Source of the DNA: Acridotheres tristis
Taxonomy: Eukaryota > Chordata > Aves > Passeriformes > Sturnidae
Assembly (NCBI GenBank): GCA_037013685.1
Contig: CM072893.1
Span: 23,021,736 to 23,085,735 of the forward strand
Direction of reading: 5' to 3'
Length of the DNA stretch: 64,000 nt
The position numbers and the translations under genes are program-made. This document shows positions 36,891 to 49,810 of the stretch, piece by piece (position 1 is the first letter of the stretch; each line of letters begins with the position of its first letter). The notes under the pieces were generated by a model. It was not told the origin of the DNA, did no database searches, and was given only the letters and a program-made list of their open reading frames with translations.

Positions 36891-38560
36891 AAGGATAAAT
36901 ATGTCAAGAATGATAATTATAAAAGGAAACCTACTATGATACTTCCAAGGCAGTACTGCTGCTGCTGCATTTCATCTGCTTCCACGTAAGAAGAAATGAG
37001 GGGGGAAAAAGTTGAGACCTGTATGAAATATATATGCACTAAGAATCTTATTAATCTGATCATATCACCCATAATGCTTGCTGTTCCCTCAGAGAAGACA
37101 TTCACTCTGGGTTTCCATCACATAGGATTTAAACAAGCAAACTTAACTCATCTCTCTCCATCACTGCAAAGCAATAATGAAACGACTTATATTACCATTT
37201 CTTTTAAGTCATGATCTACACACTATTTATTTGACAATAGCATTGAATTCATTAGATATAACACCTAGTTTGATAAATATCAAACAGGAATAATGCATTT
37301 CAGTACTCTGAAGGTTGCCTCTGAGTAACAATATTCACGACTCCATTAACTAACAGGCTCTCGGCTACAAAAGCAGAATTAGATCTGTCAATCACTGACA
37401 TGCAAGGGCATGGCCAGTTGCACTGAAGATTGTCCAGTTGAGATGACTTCTACAGAAAGGAAAGTATTCCCTGTGGCCTAGAACTTGTAATGAGTTTGCA
37501 TCCATTACAGTAATAAACTGAATTCCTATTACATAATACACAACTTAATGGCACAAAGAGATCCCAGACTCTACTGCCAAAGCAATACTCAAAATAAGTC
37601 CACCGTTAGATCTGTGGACTCAATTCAACAAAACCAAATACATGATTTCAAAATCTTTCATTGTTCTTAGGAGAAAAACCTATGAGCTATCTGATCCTAA
37701 AAGCTTAAATTGCCAATACTTAAGTGTGTCCTTTGTGAGATTTTGTAGAAAGAATGAACAAACACTAAGTCAGCTGACTGTCAGGTCTCACAGTTTGATA
37801 TAAACTCCTTCAGAAGGACACAGCACTCTCGAACAGTAGGCTCTGACTGCCTGCGAACTTAATGAGCTCACCACACGTGGTGAACGTGGCTACTCCAGTT
37901 CTGTAATGAACCTGCCTGAGTCCATTGACTGAGATCTGCTCAAAACCAACTCCCCTTGGAGACTGTCTATTTATACACCTTGACAGATAAACAGATGCAA
38001 GTGTTTTTTTATATCCTTCAAGAGCAGCAGCAACCAGGTAAATAAACTACTTCTGTAACGTGAAACAATGGATACCTTCTTTGGGGCTCACAAGAACACT
38101 TAGCTACAAGTATTGAAAACCAAATGGAGACCCATGACAGCACTCCATTAATCTCTGAACAAAGTAACAGCAAGGCTGCACTACAAACATGCTTGCTCTA
38201 GCAGTGTGGAGATTCTCTTTCTGCCCATGCTTGATTTCATAACCATTTGAAATTTTAAGTATGAAATTCAAGTGCTATATCCAGCCTCCTTCAAGACTGC
38301 AAGATCTATCGTGAAGATAATTTCTCTTGCTTTCTGAATTTGTGCCAGATAAGTATCCAACAAGAACAATGACATTCACAGTGCAAGCATTTATGTATAA
38401 AACAGCAGCTAGAAGCTTGTCCAGAGATCAACAAAATGAAGCTGCTGCCTTCCAAGTATTGTGTCTCTTTTTTGTAAGTCCACAGAAAAGTCAGAGAGCT
38501 CACCTGGATTCTAATTTTTCACTGAAATTCAGACAATCAGGAATAGAAAGTCCTGTACTT

Positions 38561-38579
38561 AAAAAAAAAAAAAAAAAAA
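38561..38579. repeat. A homopolymer (19 A)
   Basis: A run of 19 A with no recognisable element before it; simple repeat. Confidence 0.9.
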
Positions 38580-39499
38580 TACAGCCAAGGTAAACCAAAT
38601 TAAGTTTGGAAAACTACAATCTCCATAATCAGCATAAGAACTGAGAGTATTAACTTTCATCTTCCTGATCTCCTGCTGAATTTTAGGTAACAGCCAAAAA
38701 AGCATGCAGGAGAGATGGGTTACAGGTCTGTGCCAACTATCCTGGGAGGAAATCTGCAGTTCAGACATTAAGCAGACAAATCTGTAAAAGGAATACCATT
38801 TTTTTTCTAAAGAGAAGGAAACACTTTGAACAGCACACTCCAGCACTCCACCACATTTTCTGCTTAGCTACTGAGTTCTTCTCTTGCCTTTTGAGCAGGT
38901 TCCAGCACTAGCCAAACATTTTCCTGTTCAATAAAGTTACCAAAACACTTCCTTTTGCAGGAACAGCCATTCTGTCCAAATACATTTCCCTTACAAAGCA
39001 CTCTGCTACAATTACAATGCAGGACCTTTTCACTCATCAGAAGTAACCTGGAATCCGTAACTAATTGCCTCAAAAACGTACCAAAATATATTAAATTTCT
39101 TTTCCTTATGTAAACACCTTGCACCAAGTTCAGCTCCATGACAGTTCTCAATTCCTGCTGTAGGATGCAAATGTTCCTTTGCTTGGCTTAACTACAGCAA
39201 ACTCCTCCTTCAACTAAGAAACACCAAAGTATCATCTGCTATCCTGGAGAACTATAATGCCAGAATGAAGTGGGGGCAACAGCAGCCATTGAAGACACCT
39301 AATGGGCAGCCCTGGTAGCATCAGCACACAGCACAAACATCTGTAATTCTAACCAGAATGAATCTAAAATATTGCAGAAATGGCTGGCCAATAAAGAAAA
39401 AAAGTCAAAACAGACAAACAGTATGTCCTGTCTCCCAAGAAAGGAAATCTACTGAGACTGAGTACTAACTATTGCCAAAATGAAACAGGCACCATGGGA

Positions 39500-40505
39500 G
39501 GCTAAGTATATCTACTCCCAATTTAGAACAAATGAGAATTAGTCCTAGACTAACCCAATCTTCTTCTTTAAGAAGATCACTGAAGTCCAGACAAATTAGA
39601 AGTAGCTAAGCATTTGACATATGACATTTAGGAAGTTACTAGTTAAAATGAAGAGGATTAATATCAGAGTTATAAGGAGGCTAAGAAACTAAAATCTGTA
39701 GAGCATCACAGGCAACTTTGAAAAAGGAACCATTAAGCTGTACAGAGAATGATCCTTGTTGAAATATATTCTTGTTCTCGAAATTAATGTTAAATACTCT
39801 CATTAATGGCTAAAATACTCAAGAATTAACAATATGCTAATGAAATTAAAGAGGCATCATAAATACATAGGACAAAGCATCTTGAGGATTTGGTAACAGA
39901 ACTGACACATGATGCATATAAATCAGAAAGTTACATTACTTCCATTATAAATTAGGAACTCAGTAACTGAGAAGAGGGAAAGAGGCCTTGGGATATGTCA
40001 CTCTTAGGTAATGATGGCTCACCCATAAGATGTGGCCACAGAAATGGCAAATACTACTATAGGATATTGTATAAAGTAAAAAATTCCCAGAAGAGAGGAA
40101 TTAGGATCATTGCTTTAGTACAAGGAATCCATACAATATTCCCTGGAATGTTCTGTATAGCTGTGGTCATTTGTGTTTCAGGGAGACTAATCAAATTTTG
40201 CAGCTGTTGAAAAAGGTCTACTAAGATGATCAAAAGCTCCAGGAAATGTCTCACAACAGAAAGAAAAATCAATTAAAGAATGCTGGTTTAGCCTAACCAG
40301 ATTCAGCACAGAGCAGAATAGAGTTGCTCTCCACAAATATCTGCAGATGAACACAGGGGAATGAGGAGAGTTGTTTAAGCTCAAGGACATTGGCATTTGA
40401 ACAAACAAGAATGAATTAGCCATGAATGGAGTTAAGCAGGAAAATAAGAATGAGGATTCTGACTTTCAAAGTAGTCAAATTTGGAATAGCTCTGCAATGG
40501 CATAG
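39500..40505 (+). mobile_element. Ancient CR1/L3-type LINE fragment (plus orientation)
   Basis: A colinear series of motifs matches the 3' half of CR1/L3 reverse-transcriptase LINEs: gaagttactagttaaaatg..gattaatatcagagttataaggagg, then aggccttgggata (the conserved ggacctgggggt segment), gatgtggccacagaaatggcaa, agaggaattaggat, aaaaggtctactaagatgat, ggtttagcctaac, acaaatatctgcagatg and a tggaatagctctgcaatgg end. It is riddled with stops and indels, so it is non-functional. Divergence suggests insertion before the radiation of modern birds. The exact ends are uncertain by about 50 bp. Confidence 0.75.
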
Positions 40506-42059
40506 CAAACAGAAATCCACTCAGCAACTGCTTTCAGTAATTTGCAAAAGCTTTAGAGAGTACTTTGGCTGCCAATATCAGACTTGAACCCATGCTCCAC
40601 AAGACCTACTCCAGCACCAATGTGTCTTCCACTAATGGGTCCTTTATTGTCTCTACATAAATTGTTGTTTTAAGGTCAGTGAGATTGTAAGAAATATTTT
40701 CTTGTCACTAAAAAACTTGCAGGGTATTTATGCTTGCTTATAACAACAGCTGTAACAAAGTACAAGAGCAATACACTTCACTGGAGTCATCCAAGTCAAG
40801 AGAAGAAAAAATAAAAAGGAGAAAGTTACAAAAAGAGAAGAGAATATAGATTTTTGTCCTTTTGAATATATTAGCAACAGGAAACACCTTCTGCCACATT
40901 TGAAGAGGCTGTTACCATTACTTGGATTTCTTTCTGCTGAGATGTTTCTAAGACTCATCTTCTGAAACAAGATTGATCCATCGTTTCTCGAGACTACACC
41001 CCCTTCTCATTGTTCTAATTTGCAGGAGATGAATGATAGCTGGCTGCATTTCTCAATCATGCTGACAGTTTTGGCCTGTAAGAAGGAAGGGCATTGAGCA
41101 GACCCAATGAACATTCCCCCTGGAGAATCGCCAACATTTTCCTAATAGACAGAATTCAAGGCCAACTATCCATAAACTAAAAGCAACTCCCACATAAACA
41201 CTGCTGAATTCTGTATTGCTCTCACAATAAATTACAAATGATGTGTGTAGAGAGGGAGACTGACTACATTGTATGACAGACTTTCATGATAGACCATTTT
41301 TCTCTGAAACAACTAGAGACTGTTCTGGTTGCTGTATGGGCAAGCATGGAAACATTCAGACTCTCTTCTAGTCAGCACAGAGTCCAGCGCTGATTATCCA
41401 AGCATAGACTGCCCTTTCTCTACAGAGATTGAACCATCCCACTGCATTTGGGGAAAAAGAACCCCCTCAATTCTGTAAGAATAACTATGTCCTAAGATGG
41501 AAATATGAGAGTATTCCTACAAACAGAAAATCCCATGTAGGGCACAAAGCCAGCTGACAAAATTCATACTAGAATTCTGCACTGGCTGGAGTTATCCAAA
41601 TTCCCTCTCTACCATCTTCTTCAAATCTGGTTTGCTTCAGGTGCTTCTGAAGAAGATAGGTCCATCTAGACTACAGTTAAAAGAACACACGTATTATTGT
41701 TGTGCTAACATACAACTACACTTAAGAACCTCTTCATTCCTTTGTAGCAAGCCCCTGCAACCTTTCTCTTCTCATCATGGGATGAAGCAAATTAAACCAG
41801 CATTAGGCCTTTTTGCTGCTTCTAGTCCAAACTGGTTATTCCAGTGGATTCTGCCAAGAGGCTGTATGGCTTCTGCCCACAGACTGAAAACACTTCTGTT
41901 CTTCCCTCAAGAAGATGAGAAAGACCCCTCGCTGAGCTTTCCCATTCTTCCCCATTTTCTCCTTTCTGTTGCTCTCATCAAAATGACTGCACAAGACTCT
42001 GTTTTAGCAGTGGGGGAAGGAAAATTAAATCAGATGTTTCTCGTTTTTTAATACAGAGG

Positions 42060-42400
42060 AGGTAGCTAGAGAGTGCAAAATTATGATCAATCATTTGTTT
42101 CCAAGCAAAATCATTGCGGAAAAGTGAAATAATTTAAAACTATAAGTCATTATGTCTGCTTCTGAACCCTTCTGCCATCCCAGCTAACAAATCTGGCTGT
42201 GCAGGCACAGCGGCAAATAGGCTGAGCACCCATTGGTTAATGGGACCAGGGAACTTGCACATCAAAGAGAAAAAAAAATGAATTTTAATGCAGTTTTTAG
42301 AAATACTTGTCATTGTTTCAGCATTGCCATTTAGTGAATGGGACCGATTTCTCTCTCAGTAGGGGATGATATTTTAATGATGTAACAATGTACTTCCCAG
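42060..42400. promoter_or_regulatory. Candidate conserved noncoding element (intron 1)
   Basis: A repeat-free block with an inverted repeat CCCATT-GGTT-AATGGG (42229-42244), a second AATGGGACC at 42337, homeodomain and POU-like cores (ttatgatcaatcattt, gatattttaatgatg) and retained CpGs (attgcggaaaag, cagcggcaaat). Not verified by alignment. Confidence 0.38.
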
Positions 42401-44099
42401 AAGAAAGACAAGCCTCATGAGGCAGATTAAAACTAAGAATATTCAGATCCCATTAAAATCAGACAGTTTCAAGCCATTTTTAAAATTAATTTTGTTTAAT
42501 GATAAAATGGGTTATCTTAACAGGTGGCTAGCCAATTGTAAAATTAACCAAAACATGGTCAGAAGCACAAGGGCAGCTATTAGAAGAACTGGTTTCTTTG
42601 TATTCTGCCTTCTATTATCAGTGTACCATATCACCCTACACAAATCCCGCCAGTCCATGACCCCCGGCAAATTTTTGAGCTTCAGCCTGCTCTTTCTGCA
42701 AGCAGGGGTAGCATTTGTCCAGCACCAGAGTTCCCCAGCACCTCAGAAAAACTGGCATTAGAAATGCTCTGTTGTTTAATAAGCAGGAAATATTTAATGC
42801 AATTCCCAGGATGTTTATTTTCAGCCATTTCTGCAGTATCAAGAAGTTTTTCACAGCACTAATCAGTATCCTGTCAGGGAAACAGCTTCATGTTTGATTG
42901 CTTATTAATTGTATTTTGAGCACTTACTCTTTAGCTGCAGCCACTGGACGCTGCTATGCTACAATTAATTTTCAGCTTCCACAGCTGAACACACAGTGGA
43001 TTCAGCCCTTCTGTGCAAAATCACTTAAAATTGTTGAGCAATCTCGTTGTTGAGCATCTCCTGAATTGTAAGGAAGAAATTAGAAAGACTGAAGAAAACA
43101 CTCAGCACCAGATATACCAGTTAACCTTGCTACTGAGGACAGTTAAATATTACACAAATCTCACCAGCATGCATGGAGTTTAAGATGACACAATATAAGC
43201 AGACAAGGAAGTGAGAAAACATTATATTCCATCTGCATTGATGAATTTAGCATGAAGATTTTTATACAAAAAGTCAAGTTGCTCAGCTTGGTGGTTTTGC
43301 TGGTCTTAAATGTGATCCTAAATACTGTTGTAGTAATCACTGAGAAAATGAATATGACAAGAATATGACAACTCATACAAATGAAAAGAGGTTAGTGGAA
43401 TCCCTTTACACAATACTTGGTGAGAATTCCTAATTTCCAGGTATAAATTACTCTTCTTGTAACCGAAAATAAGTATCTTTCATTAACATGTTTTATAATA
43501 CAAATAAACTACCAATACAGTAAAATCCATAGAAAAAATAACAGATGAACACATTCATTTGACAAACATATCCACTCAACATTTGTATGTCAGGAAATAC
43601 TTTCTGATCCTCACTTAAAATGTTTTTAGAGTGTGAAGTGAATTTTAAATGAGACCAGGAAGTTTCCTCAATCATTTGACTTTTTGTCTCAAGTCATTAT
43701 TTCTGTTACCTCAGTAGTTGCTAGCACTGAAAATAAAGAAGAAAACAACATAAATTTATATTTCATCTCATTTATGGCCCAGACATCAGAGTTTGGAGCA
43801 TTTCCAATGGCCAACCAAAGATGACCATTTGATGGTTTTCTTCATTAGGCACCTCTTAAAGAGGTGATCTCTGAACACTGTACAATCCTACCTTACCTCT
43901 AGACATGATACACAACTATGGAGTAATTTTATTTTCTGCCTCTAAAATCCTCATTACCTTTTTGTATAACACGAAGTATTTTAGGATACTGAGAATGCTG
44001 AGGCCACCACACATCTTGCATCTTCCAAAGACTATTCAGGAAGCCCTTTGCCTAACCAAACTTTGTGGTTAGAACAGTCTGCTTTATCTCACTAATGAG

Positions 44100-44480
44100 A
44101 ATGATAATTTAGTATCAAATACTCATGAGGAATTATAGCTCTGCTGACTGGCAAATAATTTGCCAAGGCAGATTAGTTTAGCTGCATAAAATAAATATCC
44201 ACCTGCACATACTAGCACTAATCAGGGCGTGAAATTAAACTTTTTATTCAGTGGGAAATAACTGCTGCAAGGCGGCGATTTAGTCTGAGAAGCAAATATT
44301 AAGGTCAGCCTATTCTCTCTGATGTTTATAGTACATATTACAGTGCGGAGAGCATGGTGCAACAAATTTGGCTTTTTAAGTCTATGAAACTAAATACTTC
44401 AGTGATGCGATAGCAAATTTGCCATTTGCTTTTCTAATTGCATACATTTAATGGAGCAAAGTGGCTGAAATGAAACATTA
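44100..44480. promoter_or_regulatory. Candidate conserved noncoding element (intron 1)
   Basis: A repeat-free block with many motifs typical of vertebrate CNEs: ggcaaataatttgcc (an almost perfect inverted repeat near 44151), agcactaatcagggcg, gcaaggcggcgatttag, gatgtttatagtac and gcgatagcaaatttgcc. It retains CpGs in AT-rich DNA. The caaatttgcc near 44414 echoes the aatttgcc of the first inverted repeat. Confidence 0.42.
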
Positions 44481-45128
44481 CCAGAGAAGCGAGGGTGAAG
44501 TTACTGAAGTACCAAAGGCCTGCATCAAGTGCACAAAAATCTACAGCATGAAGTTTGGGGTAGAAGAAAATTAATCAATGTTTTCCATACAATGTACTAG
44601 TTCCAGCCAACGCCTAAAAAACCAGGATGCTATTTCAGTATCATTGGAAAAACTGGTAAGTGTATGTTTAATATTCAAGCAGGATTTGCAACCCCACATT
44701 TAAGAGGCAATGCTCTGCTATACCCACTTACAAAATTATTCTCACTGCTTTCATGACATCCTTGCTTTGGATACCCAGGCTCTCTGCCACAATGTCCAGG
44801 ATACAAATATGTTACTGGGAAGACTGCAAGGCTCTCAGAAGATTTTTTTTTTAAACAGCTAACAAATAACAGGTCTTAAAAATCCTAGTCCTATTGACAC
44901 CATGAATGACATAGGTTCAGTCCAAGCAGTGCCTCTTTGAAAATATAAGCCTTTGTCCATCTGTTCCATATATATACCTGCACACAGCAGGAAAAAAAAT
45001 TCCAACTTTATTACCCTTCAGCCTTCAATTACACTGAGTATTTTTTACTATATTACCTGCCAGTTATGCAGCAGCTCCTACAAACATGCAAATATAAAAA
45101 TTTATGAACTTCAGAGTTTTCCCTCATT

Positions 45129-45290
45129 AAAAAATATAAAACCAACAACCAAAAAGATCTCCAACCACCAAAAAAACCAAAAAACAAAAAACCCACAAAC
45201 AAACAAACAAACAAAAAAAACAGAAAAAAAAACCCCAAAAAACAACAAAACAAACAAAAACCTAAAACAAAACCACCAGAAAACAACCCA
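45129..45290. repeat. A/C-only low-complexity tract
   Basis: About 160 bp made almost entirely of A and C, including (CAAA)n near 45197-45212 and runs such as aaaaaaccaaaaaacaaaaaac. The reverse frame reads as long Phe/Leu/Gly-rich hydrophobic peptides; these are artefacts of composition. Confidence 0.9.
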
Positions 45291-47339
45291 CAGATGCATC
45301 TTAAAACACAATCAGAAGGCTCTGGTTCTCTGTTGAAACTGGAAGGCCCACCCACAGCTCCTAGAATCCCATCATCCAAAAGCAAAATGAAAATGGTATT
45401 TTGGGGGTGAAACAGAAAAACATCACAAAGAACACTCAGACTGACTTCCTCCTATTCACGAGTCAGGAAATTCAGTGAATTATTGCAAATTAATTAATTC
45501 ATAAAAACTGAGAAAGTGAAACTCTTTTAAGTATCAAGCTTTTGCCTCTCAGATGGTTCTAGATGGGACCCCAAACTGGTCAGGTACTGTTCCAAGCACT
45601 GCTAATTAAACACAACTGAAGTTGTCACTAGTCCATTCCAGAAAACAGATGTCGCTTCATAGAGCTTTGATATTTTTCTTAAATACCTTTCAAAATGAGG
45701 AACAAAAAATATGAACTCTTATAAAAAGGGCTTTATTGTATTTTTATAGCATATTACATACCTTGTAACAATCATTCTGTTAAGTGTGAATGTCAGTTTT
45801 ATTTTCTGTCCCTTTTTTCTTGGCTATTTACAAGCTTTGTAAGAATCATTCCTTAATTAAGTCTAAACATAGTTTTATATAAATGGATTCCTGGAATTAA
45901 AAACGTTCAGACTTAAGAAATGATTGTTACAGAGACTGTAACAGGCCGTAAAAAAAGAATGCCACTTTAAACAAAGATTTCTCATTTTAATTAAAAAGAT
46001 AATCATCAGAACATTCGTATACTTAACAGAACCATTTGAAGCTACTTTGAAAAAATATCTACTATTCTATGCAGGCTTATGTAGTTTACTTTATATGACA
46101 TTTAATCAAAGTCTCAGTTGAGCCTATCACACTCATACTTTAAATACTGTATCTACAGTTTCAAACATTTATTCAAACTTGAAAGTTACTTATTGTGCAT
46201 CTCAGTTTCTTGTTCTTTTGTAAATGACTATGACTATGGAAATACCATATTCCTGAATGCATCAAAGCAGAGCTCTCTATGACAAGGGGTTTTGGGTGGG
46301 ACTTCTGTGTGCATTTTTTTAGGTTAATGGGCACGTTCACCTCTCCCTTTAGCTTGTGCATCAGTTTCCTATACACTGTACTTTATAAAGAGTGTACTTT
46401 CATCAGTAGGACTGTACAAAAAAGAAAAGAGGCTGAAGTGAATTAAGACAGGTTCCACTCTGGTAAAATCCTTGCTGCAGCTGCAAAACACTGGACTATT
46501 TAATTTAAAAGATTGTATTTTAAATCTATAAACCATCTTTCATTAAAAAACCAAAAACACCCCACCAATAAAACTTTTGAAAGATGATGTGCAGAACACA
46601 TGATATAAGACACTCATTCACCAGCGAAAACAGTCTTCCCTTGTGAGCAGTTGCTTAGTATTGTGTAGTGTTAATACTCAGCAATTTAATATCAGGAATA
46701 AATTAGGTCTTATTAAGACACAGAGGTAAACTGAGCAAGCAAATGAAATAAAATAAATTACCTAAACCTTAAAGTATTAGCTTATACATATTGTACCTGA
46801 CCAGGTATTGTTCCTAACCAGGGAACTGGTAGCAGATACCAGTTAAATGCAACACTGCTTCATTGGCAAGTAATCCAGCCAACACCAGCCAGTGAGAAGG
46901 CAGCTGCCTTCTACTCCCATCATAAAGTTGCACAGACATGAGCATACAGAAGAACAATGGAGTACTGTTTGTCTTTCAAAGCATCAAATATAGATGCTTT
47001 AAAGCAAAATAATTTCATTCATAATATTAGCACTGGATGAAGCTTTCCCATGACACTTTTCTGGGACATTAAAATGAAAATCAAATCACCAGGTCCATCT
47101 TCCATGATACCCTGTGATTCAAGAGAGCTGCTTGAAGTCAATGTCAAAAATTAAGTACTGACATTTTTAAGTGTAAAAACGTATTATTTTAAAGAGAAGC
47201 ATAAACAAATTACCATCTAAAGGGTTGCTTTTCAATATGAAGTGAAACCTACCCCAAACATATATTAAAACCAAAACTGTCTCTCCTGCCTTTGATAATA
47301 GGCCTCATACCTCTAAAATGTATTTGAATATTTACCTAC

Positions 47340-47515
47340 AATGCTACTTGGGAAGCTCCCAGGGAAAATCAATAATTAATAGCAAAGCCCACCTCAAGCC
47401 AAACTGTGAGCCAGCTAATAAGGAAGATGCAAATGAAGCGTATCACACACTCTGATGGACAAGGTAATCCACTGTGAATGATTCAGCATTAGCTGAGAGG
47501 ATGCACGAGCTGATC
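47340..47515. promoter_or_regulatory. Possible conserved noncoding element (intron 1)
   Basis: A repeat-free block with caataattaatagc, agctaataagg, gatgcaaatgaagcg (octamer-like) and cagcattagctgag motifs. It lies about 2 kb downstream of exon 1, a common position for intronic enhancers. Based on texture only. Confidence 0.33.
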
Positions 47516-49520
47516 TGCTACCTCTGTGTGGATAACTGCACCAGTGCCATTACTGCAGTGCCCGGGCACTGCCTGAGTGCTACAAGGCAGAGAAAAGACA
47601 TTTCCTAGGAGGGCCAAGATGATACTTGCAACTGATTCCTCATGTATCTCAATGTATCTATCGGTGCCATCCTTCTGGAAGACCCCACCGAGTCTGACAA
47701 ACACTTTACTCCATTAGCCCAATTGAAGTAAGAGCCACATCCTGGACTGATGTAAGCTAAAGAAAAAGTCCGAGATACGCTTAACAAAACCTTTGTTTCT
47801 CTACTCTCAACCTGTTATCAAAAAAAGCCCTAGAAAGTTCAGAGTGGGCAGAGGGAAGCCACTGCATGTTTTACAAGCATTTTGCATACAAGAGGCACTT
47901 CAATAAAACATGAAAGAACGTGGGTTAGCTTTTAGCTCTCAGTGCAGCCTGGTCTTGATAATTCTTCCCTTTATCTGGTGCTCTTAACAGATGCATATCC
48001 CAGAAGAGCAGTTTCCTCTCATGGTCATGCCTGTCCCCTGTGTCAGGGAGCTCTATTGTTCGAGTGGGACACTGCCAGCTACAGGATGGACAGGGATTCC
48101 CTCAGCCTCCAGGCCCAGTCTTACAGATGATCTCAAACCACCTGGACTAAGCCCTTGAATGAGAATCTTAGCACAAGGGGCGAAAGAAGTAATGTATGAG
48201 AAGTCAGCATAGCATGTTCACAATCCTGTCTGGCAGCAGACAAGAATGTTTCAGCAGAAACTTTTCAGGACGTGAAACTCACTATCTAGAGGCAGGTTGT
48301 AATTACCAAGCTTGGCCAAACACAAGTGTAGCAGGATCTGGGACACTCCTTTGGCCAACCCCACACCAAAGAGGGCCATTCATTATTACTAATTGCTATC
48401 TTGCCGATTTAGGTGTCCATAGCATTTTTCCACTTAACCTAGCTGAGACTCTATAAATAATCTGGCAAACCTGGAGTCTCCTAGCAAACGGGTCAAAAAG
48501 TCTCAAGAGAGAAACAAGTTCTTCCAGATTAAAAACCAAAAGCCAAACAAGTATTTCGAAGTTCAATTAGAGATTACAATTTGCAGCTAGTGCTTCCTCA
48601 ATTTCATTTTGGGTATATGTTCTAAAGATTTAACAGAATTCCTTCCTCCTGATGAGCTCAAGTTCAATTCTGTGCCACCAGAAGCACTAATCCAAAACAA
48701 ACTTTTAGCAAGTGTTGCCAGTCATTTAAATTATATCCTTAGGGAAAGAACAGTTTGGGACGCCTGAAATTTACATTCAGTTTAGTTGGCAACACCTTGT
48801 TTTCATTCCTAAATTTTACATTTCTGGCCAAAACGCTTAGAAATACCAACAAATGAAGAAACAGAGAATGAAGCTACAGTTTAAGTGCACCATGACTCAA
48901 ATCTATGGAAATTAGCCATATTTGAAGAGCATCTTGGATGCATGTACTGTTTTCCATACCAAAGGCCAACTCAAAACCTAAACAATGTACGTGCTTCCCG
49001 CAGTCACTATCACTGATATACTGCTGCTGCAGCAGGTGAAACACTCAAGTGCCAGTATTTAGAGATCTCGCAGTAGGATGGGAGGAAAAATAAAATTACA
49101 GAAGGATAGTCTACGGTGAATAAATAAAGAAAAAAATCCAAGAATTGCATGCGCAAAGCCTGCCGGTGCCTGTGGGCCCCTCTGCCAGGCCCTGCCTCAC
49201 TCCAGTTTAACTTCTCCCGCTCCCAGGTGGCACCTGCAGCCCCCTCCCCCTCCTCCCAGTGCTCCCTTTGCCCGGATCTGGGGACCCTGCTCACTGCCCT
49301 CCCCGCAGGCATGACGCCCCCTCCCCGGGCCCCGCTCACCACCTTCCCCCGCCCGCCAGCCCAGCGCCCTCCGGCCCGGCCCGGCCCAACCCAGCTCCGA
49401 GGCTCGGGTTCCCTTCCCCACTGCCTCCGCTCCATCTCGCCCCCCCTCCCGCGGCCCCTCCATAGACAGAGGTGCCCCCACCCTCCACCGCCGCCTCCGC
49501 CAACCCCCGCGGCCCCTCAC

Positions 49521-49568
49521 CATAAATTTGAGCGCCTTCTCCTGCAGGACGGCCTCGGCCGGGTCCAT
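49521..49568 (-). CDS. BTRC: BTRC coding exon 1 (residues 1-16)
   Basis: On the minus strand this reads MDPAEAVLQEKALKFM, which I recognise as the N-terminus of vertebrate beta-TrCP1. It ends at ATG followed by the donor gtgagg, phase 0. The start codon is supported by a strong Kozak context (A at -3, G at +4) and by an in-frame TGA at 49608-49610, 14 codons upstream, with no other in-frame ATG between. The exon lies in a CpG island with NRF1 and ZNF143-type sites just upstream. The stretch from 49569 to roughly 49690 is probably 5' UTR, but no transcription start can be fixed by eye. Reading on past the donor gives Arg/Gly-rich CpG-island translation, not protein. Confidence 0.95.
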
Positions 49569-49680
49569 CGTCCTGCGGGGCCAGGCCGGGGCCGCCCCCC
49601 CGCTCAGTCAAGGCCGCAGCCAGCGCAGACGGGAACCTGCGCTGCCCCGCGCCCCCCCACCTCGTCCCGCTGCGTGCACA

Positions 49681-49690
49681 GCGCATGCGC
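49681..49690. promoter_or_regulatory. NRF1 site (perfect palindrome)
   Basis: GCGCATGCGC matches the palindromic NRF1 consensus exactly. It lies about 113 bp upstream of the BTRC start codon, inside the CpG island. Occupancy is inferred, not shown. Confidence 0.7.
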
Positions 49691-49760
49691 CGCTCCGCAG
49701 GCCCACGGGAAATGGAGTCCCCGGCCCCGTCCCTAGCAAAGGCCCGACGCGCCGGCTAAA

Positions 49761-49778
49761 ACTACAAATCCCGGCAGG
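49761..49778 (+). promoter_or_regulatory. ZNF143/SBS-type site
   Basis: ACTACAAATCCCGGCAGG closely matches the ZNF143/THAP11 element (ACTACAANTCCCAGMATGC) over its core, with differences only in the 3' part. It lies between the two NRF1 sites. ZNF143 elements are typical of bidirectional or housekeeping CpG-island promoters. Confidence 0.65.
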
Positions 49779-49810
49779 TTCCAGAGCTGGGGCACGCTGG
49801 GAGCCGGCTG

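Larger units (their letters stand above)
22273..49520 (-). other. BTRC: BTRC intron 1 (about 27.2 kb)
   Basis: Bounded by the exon 1 donor (gtgagg) and the exon 2 acceptor. The contents are a long T homopolymer, paired X-box motifs, one MIR, one old CR1/L3 LINE, an A/C-rich low-complexity tract and several CNE-like blocks, listed separately. The unlisted stretches (22.3-23.1, 23.2-28.7, 28.9-32.0, 32.2-34.5, 34.6-36.7, 36.9-38.5, 38.6-39.5, 40.5-42.0, 42.4-44.1, 44.5-45.1, 45.3-47.3, 47.5-49.1 kb) are AT-rich sequence where I see no exon or RNA gene. Confidence 0.9.
1..49690 (-). other. BTRC: BTRC gene, 5' part (exons 1-3 and introns)
   Basis: Span of the BTRC transcription unit visible here, read right to left. 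Three exons with matching phase and correct splice borders spell the beta-TrCP1 N-terminus in the right order. The product is the substrate receptor of the SCF(beta-TrCP) E3 ligase; it binds doubly phosphorylated DSGxxS-type degrons in proteins such as beta-catenin and IkappaB and links them to SKP1-CUL1. The dimerisation domain, F-box and seven WD40 repeats are encoded by later exons left of position 1, so the gene is 3'-truncated by the window edge. The right end (transcription start) is only approximate: I placed it inside the CpG island, upstream of the start codon. Known vertebrate order puts LBX1 upstream and POLL/FBXW4/FGF8 downstream. Confidence 0.93.

Noticed and set aside
45053..45385. 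Phe/Leu/Gly-rich membrane-like protein on the minus strand
   Set aside because: Reverse translation of the A/C-only low-complexity tract.
49149..49736. 195-codon proline-rich open frame on the + strand, and Gly/Arg-rich frames on the minus strand
   Set aside because: They lie in the CpG island over BTRC exon 1, where stop codons are scarce; composition artefact, and the minus frame is interrupted by the exon 1 donor.
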